Shown here piece by piece: positions 1-9,954 of a DNA stretch of 64,000 nucleotides. The notes under the pieces were generated by a model that was not told where the DNA came from, searched no databases, and was given only the letters and a program-made list of their open reading frames with translations. The stretch comes from Massilia eurypsychrophila (GTDB taxonomy: Bacteria > Pseudomonadota > Gammaproteobacteria > Burkholderiales > Burkholderiaceae_D): positions 1 to 64,000 of the forward strand of contig NZ_PDOC01000002.1 of NCBI RefSeq assembly GCF_002760655.1, read 5' to 3'. Positions within the stretch are counted from its first letter, which is position 1, and each line of letters opens with the position of its first letter. Position numbers and translations under genes: made by a program.

Positions 1-90
1 CCAGTGTCCGTCGTCCACCTCAATCCGGAAAAGACCATCAGTGATGGCGCCCGAGTAGAGGAAACCGTGCTGCAAAAGAAAGCAGCATAA
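1..90 (+). CDS. C-terminal end of a gene that starts outside the window (uncertain)
   Basis: The first 29 codons read openly in frame 1 to a TAA at 88-90, ending in the residues VEETVLQKKAA. No start codon is present because the window begins inside the frame. The stretch is too short to recognise a family, and an open run of this length could be chance. It is reported because the reading frame is uninterrupted from the edge and the downstream neighbour on the other strand stops at 99, leaving a tight convergent junction. Confidence 0.3.
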   Translation, partial: PVSVVHLNPEKTISDGARVEETVLQKKAA

Positions 91-98
91 CGACTATA

Positions 99-932
99 TT
101 AGGCGACAACTAGCTTGACGGCCACCGCGAGCAGCGCGGCCGAAACTAACTCAACGCGGCTGAATGCCTTTGTGCTTACCAGGGTCGTAGAAGTTGCGCC
201 ATCAAAACCGAGATGCCCTACCGCTTTTTGAACGAGGTTCCAAACATATCTTCCCCGTCCAGGAAATCGACGATCGCCGGCCACGTAGATTTTATTTGAC
301 GCAGAGGTGCCAGATGAGAAAAATGACGCAAGCGTCGAGAGCTCAGCTTCAGTTAGCGCGACCGCCGCCCTCTCTTTCCAAGCAGCGTCGTTGGGACGCA
401 CAGAGCCAGCTGCAGGTAGGAGTTTGGGGACGTTGATCGCCAACGACGATAGTCGAATATTTAAGTAGCGGTCAAGCGTCATCCACTCGCACGTATCCGC
501 GTCAGTCAACGCTTCGCCCAAGCCAAGTGAGCGGAAGAAATCAATCGGGATCCCCCGATGGATGGTGATCGGCCATACGTCTTGGACTTGGCCCACTGAG
601 AGAAAATCTTCGAAGCACGTTAGACCGGTCAACTCTCTGAGTGCGATGCCCTGCCGCGCGTGTTCGGTATTGTTGTACTCCTCGGCTGCGCTCCCAAACA
701 TGAAGTCACGCACGGAACCTAGTTTGTATCGCACTGGCCCTTTCACACCCCACGGCTTCATTGCCGGTGGCGGATTTCCAACCTTGCGGTCTTCATCGAG
801 CTGATCGACAGAGCGAGCAAGGAGCATGGCGACCTGAGCAGCGATAATCCATAAGGCGTCGGAAAGTTTGTCACGGTCAGCCACATGAGCGAAGAGCAGT
901 TCGTTGGGTATCCCGGGCGATCTCTTCGGCAT
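99..932 (-). CDS. hypothetical protein, 277 aa, accessory
   Basis: I do not recognise this protein. It begins MPKRSPGIPNELLFAHVADR and has no signal peptide. The first 45 residues include a predicted helix rich in Ala, Leu and Val, and the C-terminus (about residues 255-277) is a hydrophobic Ala/Val/Leu helix ending at the stop. No catalytic motif is obvious. Its base composition is visibly lower in GC than the core genes to the right, and it lies on the 3' side of the tRNA at 1105-1183, a common place for acquired DNA. An accessory or island gene is therefore likely. Function unknown; the reading frame itself is plausible because it is long and codon use is not extreme. Confidence 0.6.
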   Translation of the reverse strand: MPKRSPGIPNELLFAHVADRDKLSDALWIIAAQVAMLLARSVDQLDEDRKVGNPPPAMKPWGVKGPVRYKLGSVRDFMFGSAAEEYNNTEHARQGIALRELTGLTCFEDFLSVGQVQDVWPITIHRGIPIDFFRSLGLGEALTDADTCEWMTLDRYLNIRLSSLAINVPKLLPAAGSVRPNDAAWKERAAVALTEAELSTLASFFSSGTSASNKIYVAGDRRFPGRGRYVWNLVQKAVGHLGFDGATSTTLVSTKAFSRVELVSAALLAVAVKLVVA

Positions 933-1043
933 GCCTACTTTCTATAGTTTACTGCCGTCTCAACTAGCCTGCCGAAGAGTCGGTCATCGAAAAGTCCAAC
1001 CGTTCCAGGGAGCCATAAAGGAGCCATGCCAGAATCCCAGGAA

Positions 1044-1087
1044 CAAAAAATAAAAAGGAGTTGCCAGAAAACGTCAGCAACCCCTTG
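1044..1087 (-). terminator. rho-independent terminator of the tRNA
   Basis: Read on the minus strand, AAGGGGTTGC and GCAACTCCTT form a 10-bp stem with one mismatch around a 12-nt loop, followed directly by a T-rich run (TTTTTATTTTTT). It begins 18 nt past the 3' end of the CAT tRNA transcribed in the same direction, so it is the expected transcript end. Confidence 0.75.
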
Positions 1088-1104
1088 ATTCGATTAACTA
1101 ATTT

Positions 1105-1183
<79 letters not shown>

Positions 1184-1211
1184 GAAATCGGTGCGGCGGG
1201 AGATGCAGCCA

Positions 1212-1252
1212 TCTCGCCACCGTCCGGACAGTGCCGGAACGAAGTGGCGAGA
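1212..1252 (-). terminator. hairpin after rpoD, no U tract
   Basis: TCTCGCCAC pairs perfectly with GTGGCGAGA, with an inner CCGG/CCGG pairing, between the rpoD stop and the tRNA start. There is no T run behind it, so it may be a weak terminator, an RNA end-protecting hairpin or a processing site between rpoD mRNA and the tRNA. Confidence 0.45.
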
Positions 1253-1284
1253 GGATATTGCCTTTGCCCTTACGCCGTCAAGCC

Positions 1285-3555
<2,271 letters not shown>

Positions 3556-3978
3556 AACGACTATAGATTAAGTTTGTTGCCGCCCTTTCGGGCCTACGTC
3601 TCCTGGCCGGCCCTCGCAGGCCTACCTGGCATTACCGCATTCAACCACCTTTACTGCATCCTGCAGGCACGCTCCACGCTGCCGTTTTCCGCAGCATGTT
3701 TCCCTGCAGAACAGCGGCGGTTGGGGGCATAGACCATCTGGCTGCAAAGCGAACTGATGTTCGCCTGATGAGGGCAAACGCCCCGTTCGCAACCCAAGCC
3801 GGCCCTGGCCGCCGGCGCCGTCTTGCGCGCCGATCAAGAGCCTGACTGTCGAAGATACTGTGCCCATGCGAATCCACAAAACGCTTTGTAAGAACACAAT
3901 ACTTATCGTTTTATTATAGCACGCACCCCAACTTTTTCCAGTCTCAGCAACCCCTTGAACGAGAGCAACATCCACCCA
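3556..3978 (-). promoter_or_regulatory. dnaG-rpoD intergenic region with extended -10 promoter for rpoD
   Basis: This 423-bp gap holds no convincing gene. On the minus strand a perfect TATAAT at 3918-3913 is preceded by TGC, giving an extended -10 element (TGnTATAAT); the -35 region is poor, as is common for extended -10 promoters. Transcription would start near 3905 and leave a leader of about 350 nt before the rpoD ATG at 3555. The leader is GC-rich with several short potential hairpins, but no known riboswitch fold was recognised. The arrangement parallels the separate rpoD promoters known inside the E. coli operon. Confidence 0.55.
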
Positions 3979-5775
3979 TCAACGGGCGGCTTTCTCCGCA
4001 TCTTCTTCCGCTTTCAGCTGGTTCTGGATCGCCGTGATTTCGCGGTACCGGATACCTATCTGATCTGAGGTCAGTCCCTTTGAAAACAACTCGTTTAGCT
4101 CCCGTTTTAATGCGTCCGCCTTGAGCTGCCTCACAGTGGCGACGAGCCACATTTTGACGCTGTCGACGTCCGATTCCGGCTCGGAAGCGATCTCGGCAAT
4201 CAGAGAGTCGTATTCCACGCTCGATTCCTTCAGTTGCTGAGACAACGCCGCGAAGCCGCCGTTCGGTCCGAGCGCCTGTCCGGCCGCCACTAACTGCCGC
4301 AACCGCTCGGCCGACTCCGGTCCGAAGTGATCAAACGACTGCAACGCTGCGTCGTCGAGCTCCACGCACAGTGGCGGATGGGCCACCAGATGCCGCAAGA
4401 TCTGCAACTCCAGCCCCACCGGTTGCGGCCGTCCCTGGCGCGGCGGCGCCCGGCGCGCAACCGATACCGGCTTGGCCAGTTCGAATAACGCTTCGATCTC
4501 CGCCGGGGTTGACTGGGTGATGCTGGCCAGGCCGCGCACGATCTGCAGGCGCAGCGACGACGGCGCCATCGATTGCAGCAGCGGCTTGGCGTCGAACTGG
4601 GCGCGCGCGCGCCCTTCCGGCGTGGAAAGATCGTGCTCGCCGGCCGCTTCGCGCAGCAGAAATTGCGACAGCGGCATCGCCTCGTGGATTTCCTGCTCGA
4701 ACGCCTCGTAGCCGCGCTCGCGCACGAAGCTGTCCGGGTCATGCTCGCTCGGCAGGAACAGGAACTTGATGGTCTTGTTGTCGGTCACCTGGGGCAGGCA
4801 CGCTTCGAGCGCGCGGCGGGCAGCCTTGCGGCCGGCGCGGTCGCCGTCGAAGCTGAAGATGACGGTGTCGGTCTGGCGCAACAGTTTTTGCACGTGGGTC
4901 GATGTGCAGGCGGTGCCGAGCGTGGCCACCGCTTGCGGAAAGCCCAGCTGCGCCAGCGCCACCACGTCCATGTAGCCCTCGGTCACCAGCACGTAGCCAG
5001 CGTCGCGGATCGCCTGGCGCGCTTCGAACAGGCCGTACAGCTCGTAGCCTTTTTGAAACAGCGGCGTTTCCGGCGAGTTCAGGTATTTCGGCTCGCCCTG
5101 GTCGAGCACACGCCCACCAAAGCCGATGACCTGGCCTTTGGTGTTGCGGATTGGGAACATGATGCGTTCGCGGAAACGGTCGTAGCGCTTCTTGTTGCTG
5201 CCGTCCTCGTCGACCTTGTCGATGACCAGGCCCGACTCCACCAGCGCCAGCGCATCGTAATCGGGGAACACTGCCTTCAGGCTGTCCCAGCCGCTGGGCG
5301 CGTAGCCCATGCTGAAGCGAGCGGCCACTTCGCCGGTCAGGCCGCGGTTCTTGAGGTAGGCGATGGCGTTGTCGGCGCCGCGCAACTGGCCGCGGTAAAA
5401 ATCGCTGGCCTGGGTCATGGCGTCGGTCAAGGCCATCGCCTGGGCCTGGTTGGCCGCGCGCTGCGCCGGCGGAATCTTGTCGTCCGCATCGGGCACGACC
5501 ATGCCGACGTTTTGCGCCAGGTCTTTTACCGCGTCGACAAAGCCCATGCCGGAGTATTCGATCAGGAAACCGATCGACGTGCCATGCGCGCCGCAGCCGA
5601 AGCAGTGGTAGAACTGCTTGGTCGGGCTGACTGTGAAGCTGGGGGATTTTTCGTTGTGGAACGGGCACAGGCCCATGAAGTTGGCGCCGCCCTTTTTCAG
5701 CTGGACGTAGCGGCCGACCACGTCGACGATGTCGACCCGGTTGAGCAAATCGGTAATAAATGATTGTGGAATCAC
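3979..5775 (-). CDS. dnaG: DNA primase DnaG
   Basis: Synthesises RNA primers at the replication fork with DnaB. The 598-aa protein has the N-terminal CHC2 zinc finger (CPFH at 37-40, CFGC at 58-61), the RNA polymerase/Toprim core with EGYMDVVAL (about residue 265) and the metal-binding FSFDGDRAGRKAA (about 305), and a C-terminal helical DnaB-interaction region. Length matches the family. The minus-strand ATG at 5775 opens directly onto the expected MIPQSFI start. The upstream gene is yqeY, with a repeat-type hairpin in the 139-bp spacer; rpoD follows after 423 bp. Confidence 0.97.
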   Translation of the reverse strand: MIPQSFITDLLNRVDIVDVVGRYVQLKKGGANFMGLCPFHNEKSPSFTVSPTKQFYHCFGCGAHGTSIGFLIEYSGMGFVDAVKDLAQNVGMVVPDADDKIPPAQRAANQAQAMALTDAMTQASDFYRGQLRGADNAIAYLKNRGLTGEVAARFSMGYAPSGWDSLKAVFPDYDALALVESGLVIDKVDEDGSNKKRYDRFRERIMFPIRNTKGQVIGFGGRVLDQGEPKYLNSPETPLFQKGYELYGLFEARQAIRDAGYVLVTEGYMDVVALAQLGFPQAVATLGTACTSTHVQKLLRQTDTVIFSFDGDRAGRKAARRALEACLPQVTDNKTIKFLFLPSEHDPDSFVRERGYEAFEQEIHEAMPLSQFLLREAAGEHDLSTPEGRARAQFDAKPLLQSMAPSSLRLQIVRGLASITQSTPAEIEALFELAKPVSVARRAPPRQGRPQPVGLELQILRHLVAHPPLCVELDDAALQSFDHFGPESAERLRQLVAAGQALGPNGGFAALSQQLKESSVEYDSLIAEIASEPESDVDSVKMWLVATVRQLKADALKRELNELFSKGLTSDQIGIRYREITAIQNQLKAEEDAEKAAR

Positions 5776-5860
5776 GTTGGATGAACAGTCTTTGTCTAAA
5801 GTCAGACTATACCGCCCGGACCGCGTCAGGTTGACTTAAAACAACTGATGCGTTGGCCGG

Positions 5861-5897
5861 GGGGGCAGACCCTTTGAAAGCAACCGGGTCTGCCCCC
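5861..5897. repeat. inverted repeat with GGGTCTG core between yqeY and dnaG
   Basis: GGGGGCAGACCC (5861-5872) and GGGTCTGCCCCC (5886-5897) are perfect 12-bp arms around a 13-nt spacer, followed by a third GGGTCTGAACCC copy at about 5903-5914. The core resembles the GGGTCTGACCC palindromes at 16229, 17041-17345 and 48545-48638, so it probably belongs to the same dispersed family. In the minus-strand mRNA it would form a strong hairpin between the yqeY stop and the dnaG start, without a U tract. Confidence 0.7.
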
Positions 5898-5914
5898 TGC
5901 ACCGGGTCTGAACC

Positions 5915-6364
5915 CTAGGCGCCGGACAGCGCCTTTTTGATCATGGTCGATACCAGACCCATGTCGGTGCCTTTTGGCATTTTCGGCTTGATGATGGCCA
6001 TTACCTTGCCCATGTCTTGCGGGCCGGCGGCGCCGGAGGCGGCCACCGCGTCGGCGACCGCCGCGCTGATCTCCGCTTCCGACAGGCCAGCCGGCATGTA
6101 CGCGTCCAGCACGACGAGCTCGGCTTTTTCGATGTCGGCCAGGTCGGGACGGTTGCCCGCCTCGAATTGGGCGATCGAATCCTTGCGCTGCTTGATCATC
6201 TTTTCGATGATCGCCAGCGCCTGGTCGTCGGTGACGTCGATGCGCTCGTCGACTTCCTTGCGCTTGATCTCGGCGATGATCAGGCGGATCGTGCCCAGCT
6301 TGCCCGCCTCTTTGGCGCGCATCGCCGCTTTCATGTCGTCGGTGATCTGTTCTTTTAAGCTCAT
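5915..6364 (-). CDS. yqeY: GatB/YqeY domain protein
   Basis: A 149-aa protein of the YqeY family, which shares the C-terminal tail domain of the GatB amidotransferase subunit. It begins MSLKEQITDDMKAAMRAKEA and contains the family hallmarks KRKEVDERIDVTDDQ, KQRKDSIAQFEAGNRPDL and the C-terminal DMGKVMAIIKPKM...SGA tail that binds tRNA in GatB. The precise cellular role of the stand-alone protein is not established; a link to tRNA or to the neighbouring translation and replication genes is inferred from conserved position between rpsU and dnaG. Length and boundaries match the family. Confidence 0.93.
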   Translation of the reverse strand: MSLKEQITDDMKAAMRAKEAGKLGTIRLIIAEIKRKEVDERIDVTDDQALAIIEKMIKQRKDSIAQFEAGNRPDLADIEKAELVVLDAYMPAGLSEAEISAAVADAVAASGAAGPQDMGKVMAIIKPKMPKGTDMGLVSTMIKKALSGA

Positions 6365-6394
6365 GCCATCCTCGTTTCGAAAGCTATAAATAGC

Positions 6395-6422
6395 AAAACC
6401 CGCTGCGGTAAACCGGAGCGGG
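6395..6422 (-). terminator. terminator or attenuator between rpsU and yqeY
   Basis: In the minus-strand transcript CCCGCT and AGCGGG pair around an inner CCGGTTTACCGC segment and are followed by TTTT. The site sits between rpsU and yqeY. In E. coli a terminator after rpsU partly stops transcription before dnaG; a similar role in lowering expression of the distal genes is inferred here. Confidence 0.65.
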
Positions 6423-6488
6423 CCTGCGAAGCATCAGACCATGAATCCGGGCAGGCCATCGCCGTACCGGATCACTGGACCAGCTATC

Positions 6489-6701
6489 TTAGAATAATTT
6501 CTTAGGCAGTTGTTGGCTGCGAATGCGCTTGTAATGACGCTTCACAGCAGCTGCCAGCTTGCGCTTGCGCTCAGCCGTTGGCTTTTCGTAGAACTCGCGT
6601 GCGCGCAGTTCTGTCAGCAGACCGGTTTTTTCGATGGTGCGCTTGAAGCGACGCATTGCGACTTCGAACGGCTCGTTTTCTTTAAGGCGAATAGTGGTCA
6701 T
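6489..6701 (-). CDS. rpsU: 30S ribosomal protein bS21
   Basis: A 70-aa, strongly basic ribosomal protein that binds near the anti-Shine-Dalgarno end of 16S rRNA in the small subunit. It begins [20 protein letters not shown] and carries the [19 protein letters not shown] segment and basic C-terminus [12 protein letters not shown] typical of the family. It is the first gene of the rpsU-yqeY-dnaG-rpoD cluster. Length is as expected. The region upstream (6702-6827) should contain the operon promoter; a weak TAGAAT-like -10 is present near 6742 but no good -35 could be assigned. Confidence 0.97.
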   Translation of the reverse strand: MTTIRLKENEPFEVAMRRFKRTIEKTGLLTELRAREFYEKPTAERKRKLAAAVKRHYKRIRSQQLPKKLF

Positions 6702-6827
6702 GTAAAAATCAAACCGTTAGATTAGGGGAAGAACGAGATTCTAGCAGCATTTGGCAAGCAGGGGAAGCTTTTCGCCAAGCTGTTTCGACACAGCCACATG
6801 CGCGGGGGCCGCTTTTGCCCCGCGACG

Positions 6828-8039
6828 CTAGGCAATCGCGGTGCCCGCCGCCACCCCTGACGCCCATGCCCACTGGAAGTTGTAGCCGCCCAGCCAGCCG
6901 GTGACGTCGACCGCTTCGCCGATGAAATACAGGCCCGGCACCTTGGTTGCCATCATCGTCTGCTGCGACAGTTCGCGCGTGTCGACGCCGCCCAGGGTCA
7001 CCTCGGCCTTGCGGTAGCCTTCCGAGCCGGCCGGCACGATAGCCCAGCGGTTGATGGCGTCGCCCAGCTTGCGCAGCCTGGCGTCCTGCATGTCCGCCAG
7101 GCGCGCGTCCAGCGCGATGCCGTTGGCGTCCAACAAGCCTTCGGCCAGGCGCGTGGGCAGCCATTGCGACAGCACGTTGCCCATCTGCTTCTTGAACGTG
7201 CCCTTGCCTTCGATCAGCGTTTCCGCCACATCCATGTCGGGCAGCAGGTTGACGATGATCGGCGTGCCCGGCGTCCAGTAGCTCGAAATTTGCAGGATGG
7301 CCGGGCCGGACAGGCCGCGGTGGGTGAACAGCAGGTCCTCGCGGAACTTGCCCTTGAGCGCGGTCTTGCCTTTGCCGGAACTGGTTTCGACCTCGACTTC
7401 GAGGGCGATGCCGGCCAGCGGCGCGAACGTTTCCCAGCTCGGGCCGTCGAAGGTCAGCGGCACCAGGCCCGGGCGCGGCTCGATGAGCGCGAGGCCGAAC
7501 TGGGTGGCGATCTGGTAGCCAAAGTCGGTGGCGCCGATTTTCGGGATCGACAGGCCGCCGGTGGCGATGACGACGTTGTCGGCCATGATGTCGCCGGTGT
7601 CGGTCGACAACAGGAAGCCTTCGGGAAATTGCTCGACCGATTCGACCTTGGTCGGCATGCGCCATTCGACGCCTCCCGCGGCGCACTCGGCCTTGAGCAT
7701 CTGGATGATCTGTTCGGCCGATTCGTCGCAGAACAGCTGGCCGCGGTGTTTCTCGTGGTAGCCGATGCGGTGTTTCTTGACCAGCGCGATGAAGTCACTG
7801 GGCGTGTAGCGCGACAGCGCGCTCTTGGCGAAGTGCGGGTTGGCCGACAGAAAATTGGCCGGCGCCGTGTTCACGTTGGTGAAGTTGCAGCGGCCGCCGC
7901 CGGAGATGCGGATCTTTTCGGCCAGCTTCTCGGCGTGGTCGATCAGCACGACGCGCTTGCCGCGCTGGGCCGCGACGGCCGCGCACATCATGCCGGCGGC
8001 GCCGGCGCCGATCACCGCTACATCAAATTGTTTTGCCAT
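6828..8039 (-). CDS. HI0933/YhiN-family flavoprotein (NAD(P)/FAD-dependent oxidoreductase)
   Basis: A 403-aa FAD-binding protein. The N-terminal dinucleotide-binding motif GAGAAGMMCA (residues 11-20) is followed by the family signature ISGGGRCNFTN (about 46-56), and a second glycine motif near the C-terminus (FIGEAVDVTGWLGGYNFQWA, about 372-391) closes the FAD site. The family (HI0933, YhiN, BaiN-like) is widespread but its physiological substrate in proteobacteria is not settled. The Met at 8039 directly precedes the FAD motif, as in relatives. It stands alone, between rpsU and cobA, on the same strand. Confidence 0.9.
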   Translation of the reverse strand: MAKQFDVAVIGAGAAGMMCAAVAAQRGKRVVLIDHAEKLAEKIRISGGGRCNFTNVNTAPANFLSANPHFAKSALSRYTPSDFIALVKKHRIGYHEKHRGQLFCDESAEQIIQMLKAECAAGGVEWRMPTKVESVEQFPEGFLLSTDTGDIMADNVVIATGGLSIPKIGATDFGYQIATQFGLALIEPRPGLVPLTFDGPSWETFAPLAGIALEVEVETSSGKGKTALKGKFREDLLFTHRGLSGPAILQISSYWTPGTPIIVNLLPDMDVAETLIEGKGTFKKQMGNVLSQWLPTRLAEGLLDANGIALDARLADMQDARLRKLGDAINRWAIVPAGSEGYRKAEVTLGGVDTRELSQQTMMATKVPGLYFIGEAVDVTGWLGGYNFQWAWASGVAAGTAIA

Positions 8040-8096
8040 GGTTGCTGCCGATTCCGCTGATCACTTAAAGCGTGATTGTAAACGGAGCGGCAGCAA

Positions 8097-8870
8097 TCAG
8101 CCTACAGCTTCGGCCAGCCTGGGGTTGCCGACCACATCGGCGCAGCGCACGACGTCACCGACGACGATGATGCTCGGGCTGCCCAGCCCCGACAGCAACA
8201 GGTCGTCGGTCAGCGCCGCCAGCGTGGTCAGCAGATGCGCCTGGCCGCTGCCGGTAGCCGACTGGATCACCGCCACCGGCGTCGTGCCCGCCTTGCCGCC
8301 GGCCAGCAGCGCCGCCTGGATCTGCCGGCACCTGGCCACGCCCATATAGATCACCAGGGTCAGCCCGGTCTGGGCCAGCAGGCCCCAGTCCGGCGTGCGC
8401 GCGGCGCCGTGCTCATCCTGCCGCTCGTGCCCGGTGACGAAAATCGCGCCCGAGCTCCAGTCGCGGTGCGTCAGCGGCACGCCGATCGCCGATGGCGCCG
8501 CCAGCCCGCTGCTGATGCCGTTGACCACTTCAACTTCGACGCCGGAGGCCATCAGGAACGCGCGCTCTTCCCCACCGCGGCCAAAGACGAACGGATCGCC
8601 GCCCTTGAGCCGCACGACGCGCCGCCCGGCTTGCGCCTCTGACACCATCAGCCGCTCGATGAACGCCTGCGCCGTCGATTTGCAGCCGCCGCGTTTTCCC
8701 ACGTGGATCACGCGTGCCGACGCCGGCGCGTGCGCGAGAATGTCCGGATTGACGAGGTCATCGACCAGCAGCACGTCGGCGCCGGCAATCGCCTTCACCG
8801 CTTTCAGCGTCAGTTGTTCAGGATCGCCAGGCCCCGCGCCCACCAGCCATACCTTACCTGTGCTCTCCAT
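8097..8870 (-). CDS. cobA: uroporphyrinogen-III C-methyltransferase
   Basis: Transfers two methyl groups from S-adenosylmethionine to uroporphyrinogen III to make precorrin-2, the branch point to siroheme and cobalamin. The 257-aa protein shows VGAGPGDPEQLTLKAVKAI near the N-terminus, GGDPFVFGRGGEE (about 88-100) and the conserved GISSGLAAPSAIGVPLTHR segment. It is the single-domain SUMT form, not the CysG fusion. Two ATGs lie side by side (8873, 8870); the second is reported, the first adds one Met. The start overlaps the 3' end of ybiB by about 17-20 nt, so the two are probably co-transcribed and coupled. With the nitrate transporter nearby it may support siroheme supply for nitrite reduction, which is inference. 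Confidence 0.93.
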   Translation of the reverse strand: MESTGKVWLVGAGPGDPEQLTLKAVKAIAGADVLLVDDLVNPDILAHAPASARVIHVGKRGGCKSTAQAFIERLMVSEAQAGRRVVRLKGGDPFVFGRGGEERAFLMASGVEVEVVNGISSGLAAPSAIGVPLTHRDWSSGAIFVTGHERQDEHGAARTPDWGLLAQTGLTLVIYMGVARCRQIQAALLAGGKAGTTPVAVIQSATGSGQAHLLTTLAALTDDLLLSGLGSPSIIVVGDVVRCADVVGNPRLAEAVG

Positions 8871-9849
8871 CATGCCCGCCCGTGTTTGCCTGTAATGACT
8901 TTGAAACTAGCAAACACTGTGCCACTTGCGCCGTGATCGAGGCCGGCACCGGCTCCTCGCCCCGTAGCGCGCGGGCAATCCAGGCAGCGGTGGTGGCCGC
9001 GTCGCGGTCAGCCGGCGCCTCCGCCAGGTCGTCCGTTGGTGCGTCCCGCTGCACCAGGATGGTGCGCTCGCTGCCATGAAACCAGTCGATCTGCTGGGCG
9101 CGGTTGGCGTTGGCGACGGTTTCGCCCTCGGTGCCGCGCATCAGGAAAGCGTCGCCGCGTTCTGGCGGCGCGGCGCCGGTAAAATATTCGCCCAGCATTT
9201 CCAGGTACTCGGGATGGGTGTACGACACCAGGCGCAAGGCCGACCCCTGGAACGGCTGCAGAATCTTCACCAGCGTGTGGGTCGAGTTGCGCACGCCCAG
9301 CACGCGGCGCAGCGCCAGCAGGCGCGCCATTTTCGGCGCCAGCACCTCGATCGGCATGAAGCTCGGCAGGCGCTGCGCGTGCGCCGCCCGCATGTCGGCC
9401 AGGTTGGCGGCGAGCGGCATGCCCATCGCCTCGAGGATTTCGGCGGTGGTCACCCGCCCCGGATCGCGCGTGACGCCGTGCACCAGCACCGGCACGCCCT
9501 CGCGCGCCAGCAGCATCGCCAGCAGCGGTGTCAGGTTGGCCATCTTGCGCGCGCCGTTGTAGCTGGGGATCAGCACCGGCGCGTAGTCGCCCTGGGGCGC
9601 CGGCAGCAGCTCGAAGGAAGCCTCGGACGCATCGAGGAAGCCGCCGATCTCGTCGACCGATTCGCCCTTGATGCGCATTGCCATCACGACCGCGCCCATT
9701 TCGAGGTCGGACACGCGGCCGTCCAGCATGGCCGCGTACAGCGCGCGCGCGTCATCGCGCGACATGCTGCGCGAGCCTTTCTTGCCGCGGCCGATCTCTT
9801 TGATCAGGTGAGCGGCGGCGAATTTGTCGTTGGATGTATTCATGGCCAA
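8854..9849 (-). CDS. ybiB: DNA-binding protein YbiB (TrpD2 family)
   Basis: A 331-aa member of the YbiB/TrpD2 family, related in fold to anthranilate phosphoribosyltransferase but without that activity; family members bind nucleic acids without sequence specificity. Recognisable features are the N-terminal helical region (AAHLIKEIGRGKKGSRSMSRDDARALYAAML), the VSDLEMGAVVMAMRIKGES segment and GVTRDPGRVTTAEILEAMG. The E. coli protein belongs to the LexA regulon; no SOS box was recognised here. It starts at 9849, diverging from aroG (9955), and overlaps cobA at its 3' end. Confidence 0.87.
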   Translation of the reverse strand: MAMNTSNDKFAAAHLIKEIGRGKKGSRSMSRDDARALYAAMLDGRVSDLEMGAVVMAMRIKGESVDEIGGFLDASEASFELLPAPQGDYAPVLIPSYNGARKMANLTPLLAMLLAREGVPVLVHGVTRDPGRVTTAEILEAMGMPLAANLADMRAAHAQRLPSFMPIEVLAPKMARLLALRRVLGVRNSTHTLVKILQPFQGSALRLVSYTHPEYLEMLGEYFTGAAPPERGDAFLMRGTEGETVANANRAQQIDWFHGSERTILVQRDAPTDDLAEAPADRDAATTAAWIARALRGEEPVPASITAQVAQCLLVSKSLQANTGGHDGEHR

Positions 9850-9954
9850 AGCTTACACCGGCGCGCACTATTTTTTTCGTTTTGGCCGCTGCGCTGCAAC
9901 AGGCGCCGAATGACGCTAAACTGCTTGCACATAGTCAAGCAGGGAAGCAGAAAC

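Noticed and set aside
3948-3961. CAGCAACCCCTTGA shared with the tRNA terminator near 1075
   Set aside because: Only 14 nt are shared, flanks do not match, and the copy at 3948 does not form a hairpin; probably coincidence, so not called as an attachment-site duplication.
3622-3975. 117-codon open frame in the rpoD leader
   Set aside because: No ribosome site, no recognisable features, and it overlaps the extended -10 promoter; probably chance.
4573-5763. 396-codon open frame antisense to dnaG
   Set aside because: A shadow frame; composition is typical of antisense translation of GC-rich genes and it has no plausible ribosome site.
9076-9954. 293-residue N-terminal extension of the DAHP synthase frame
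   Set aside because: It runs antisense through ybiB; the ATG at 9955 has a ribosome site and gives the normal family length.
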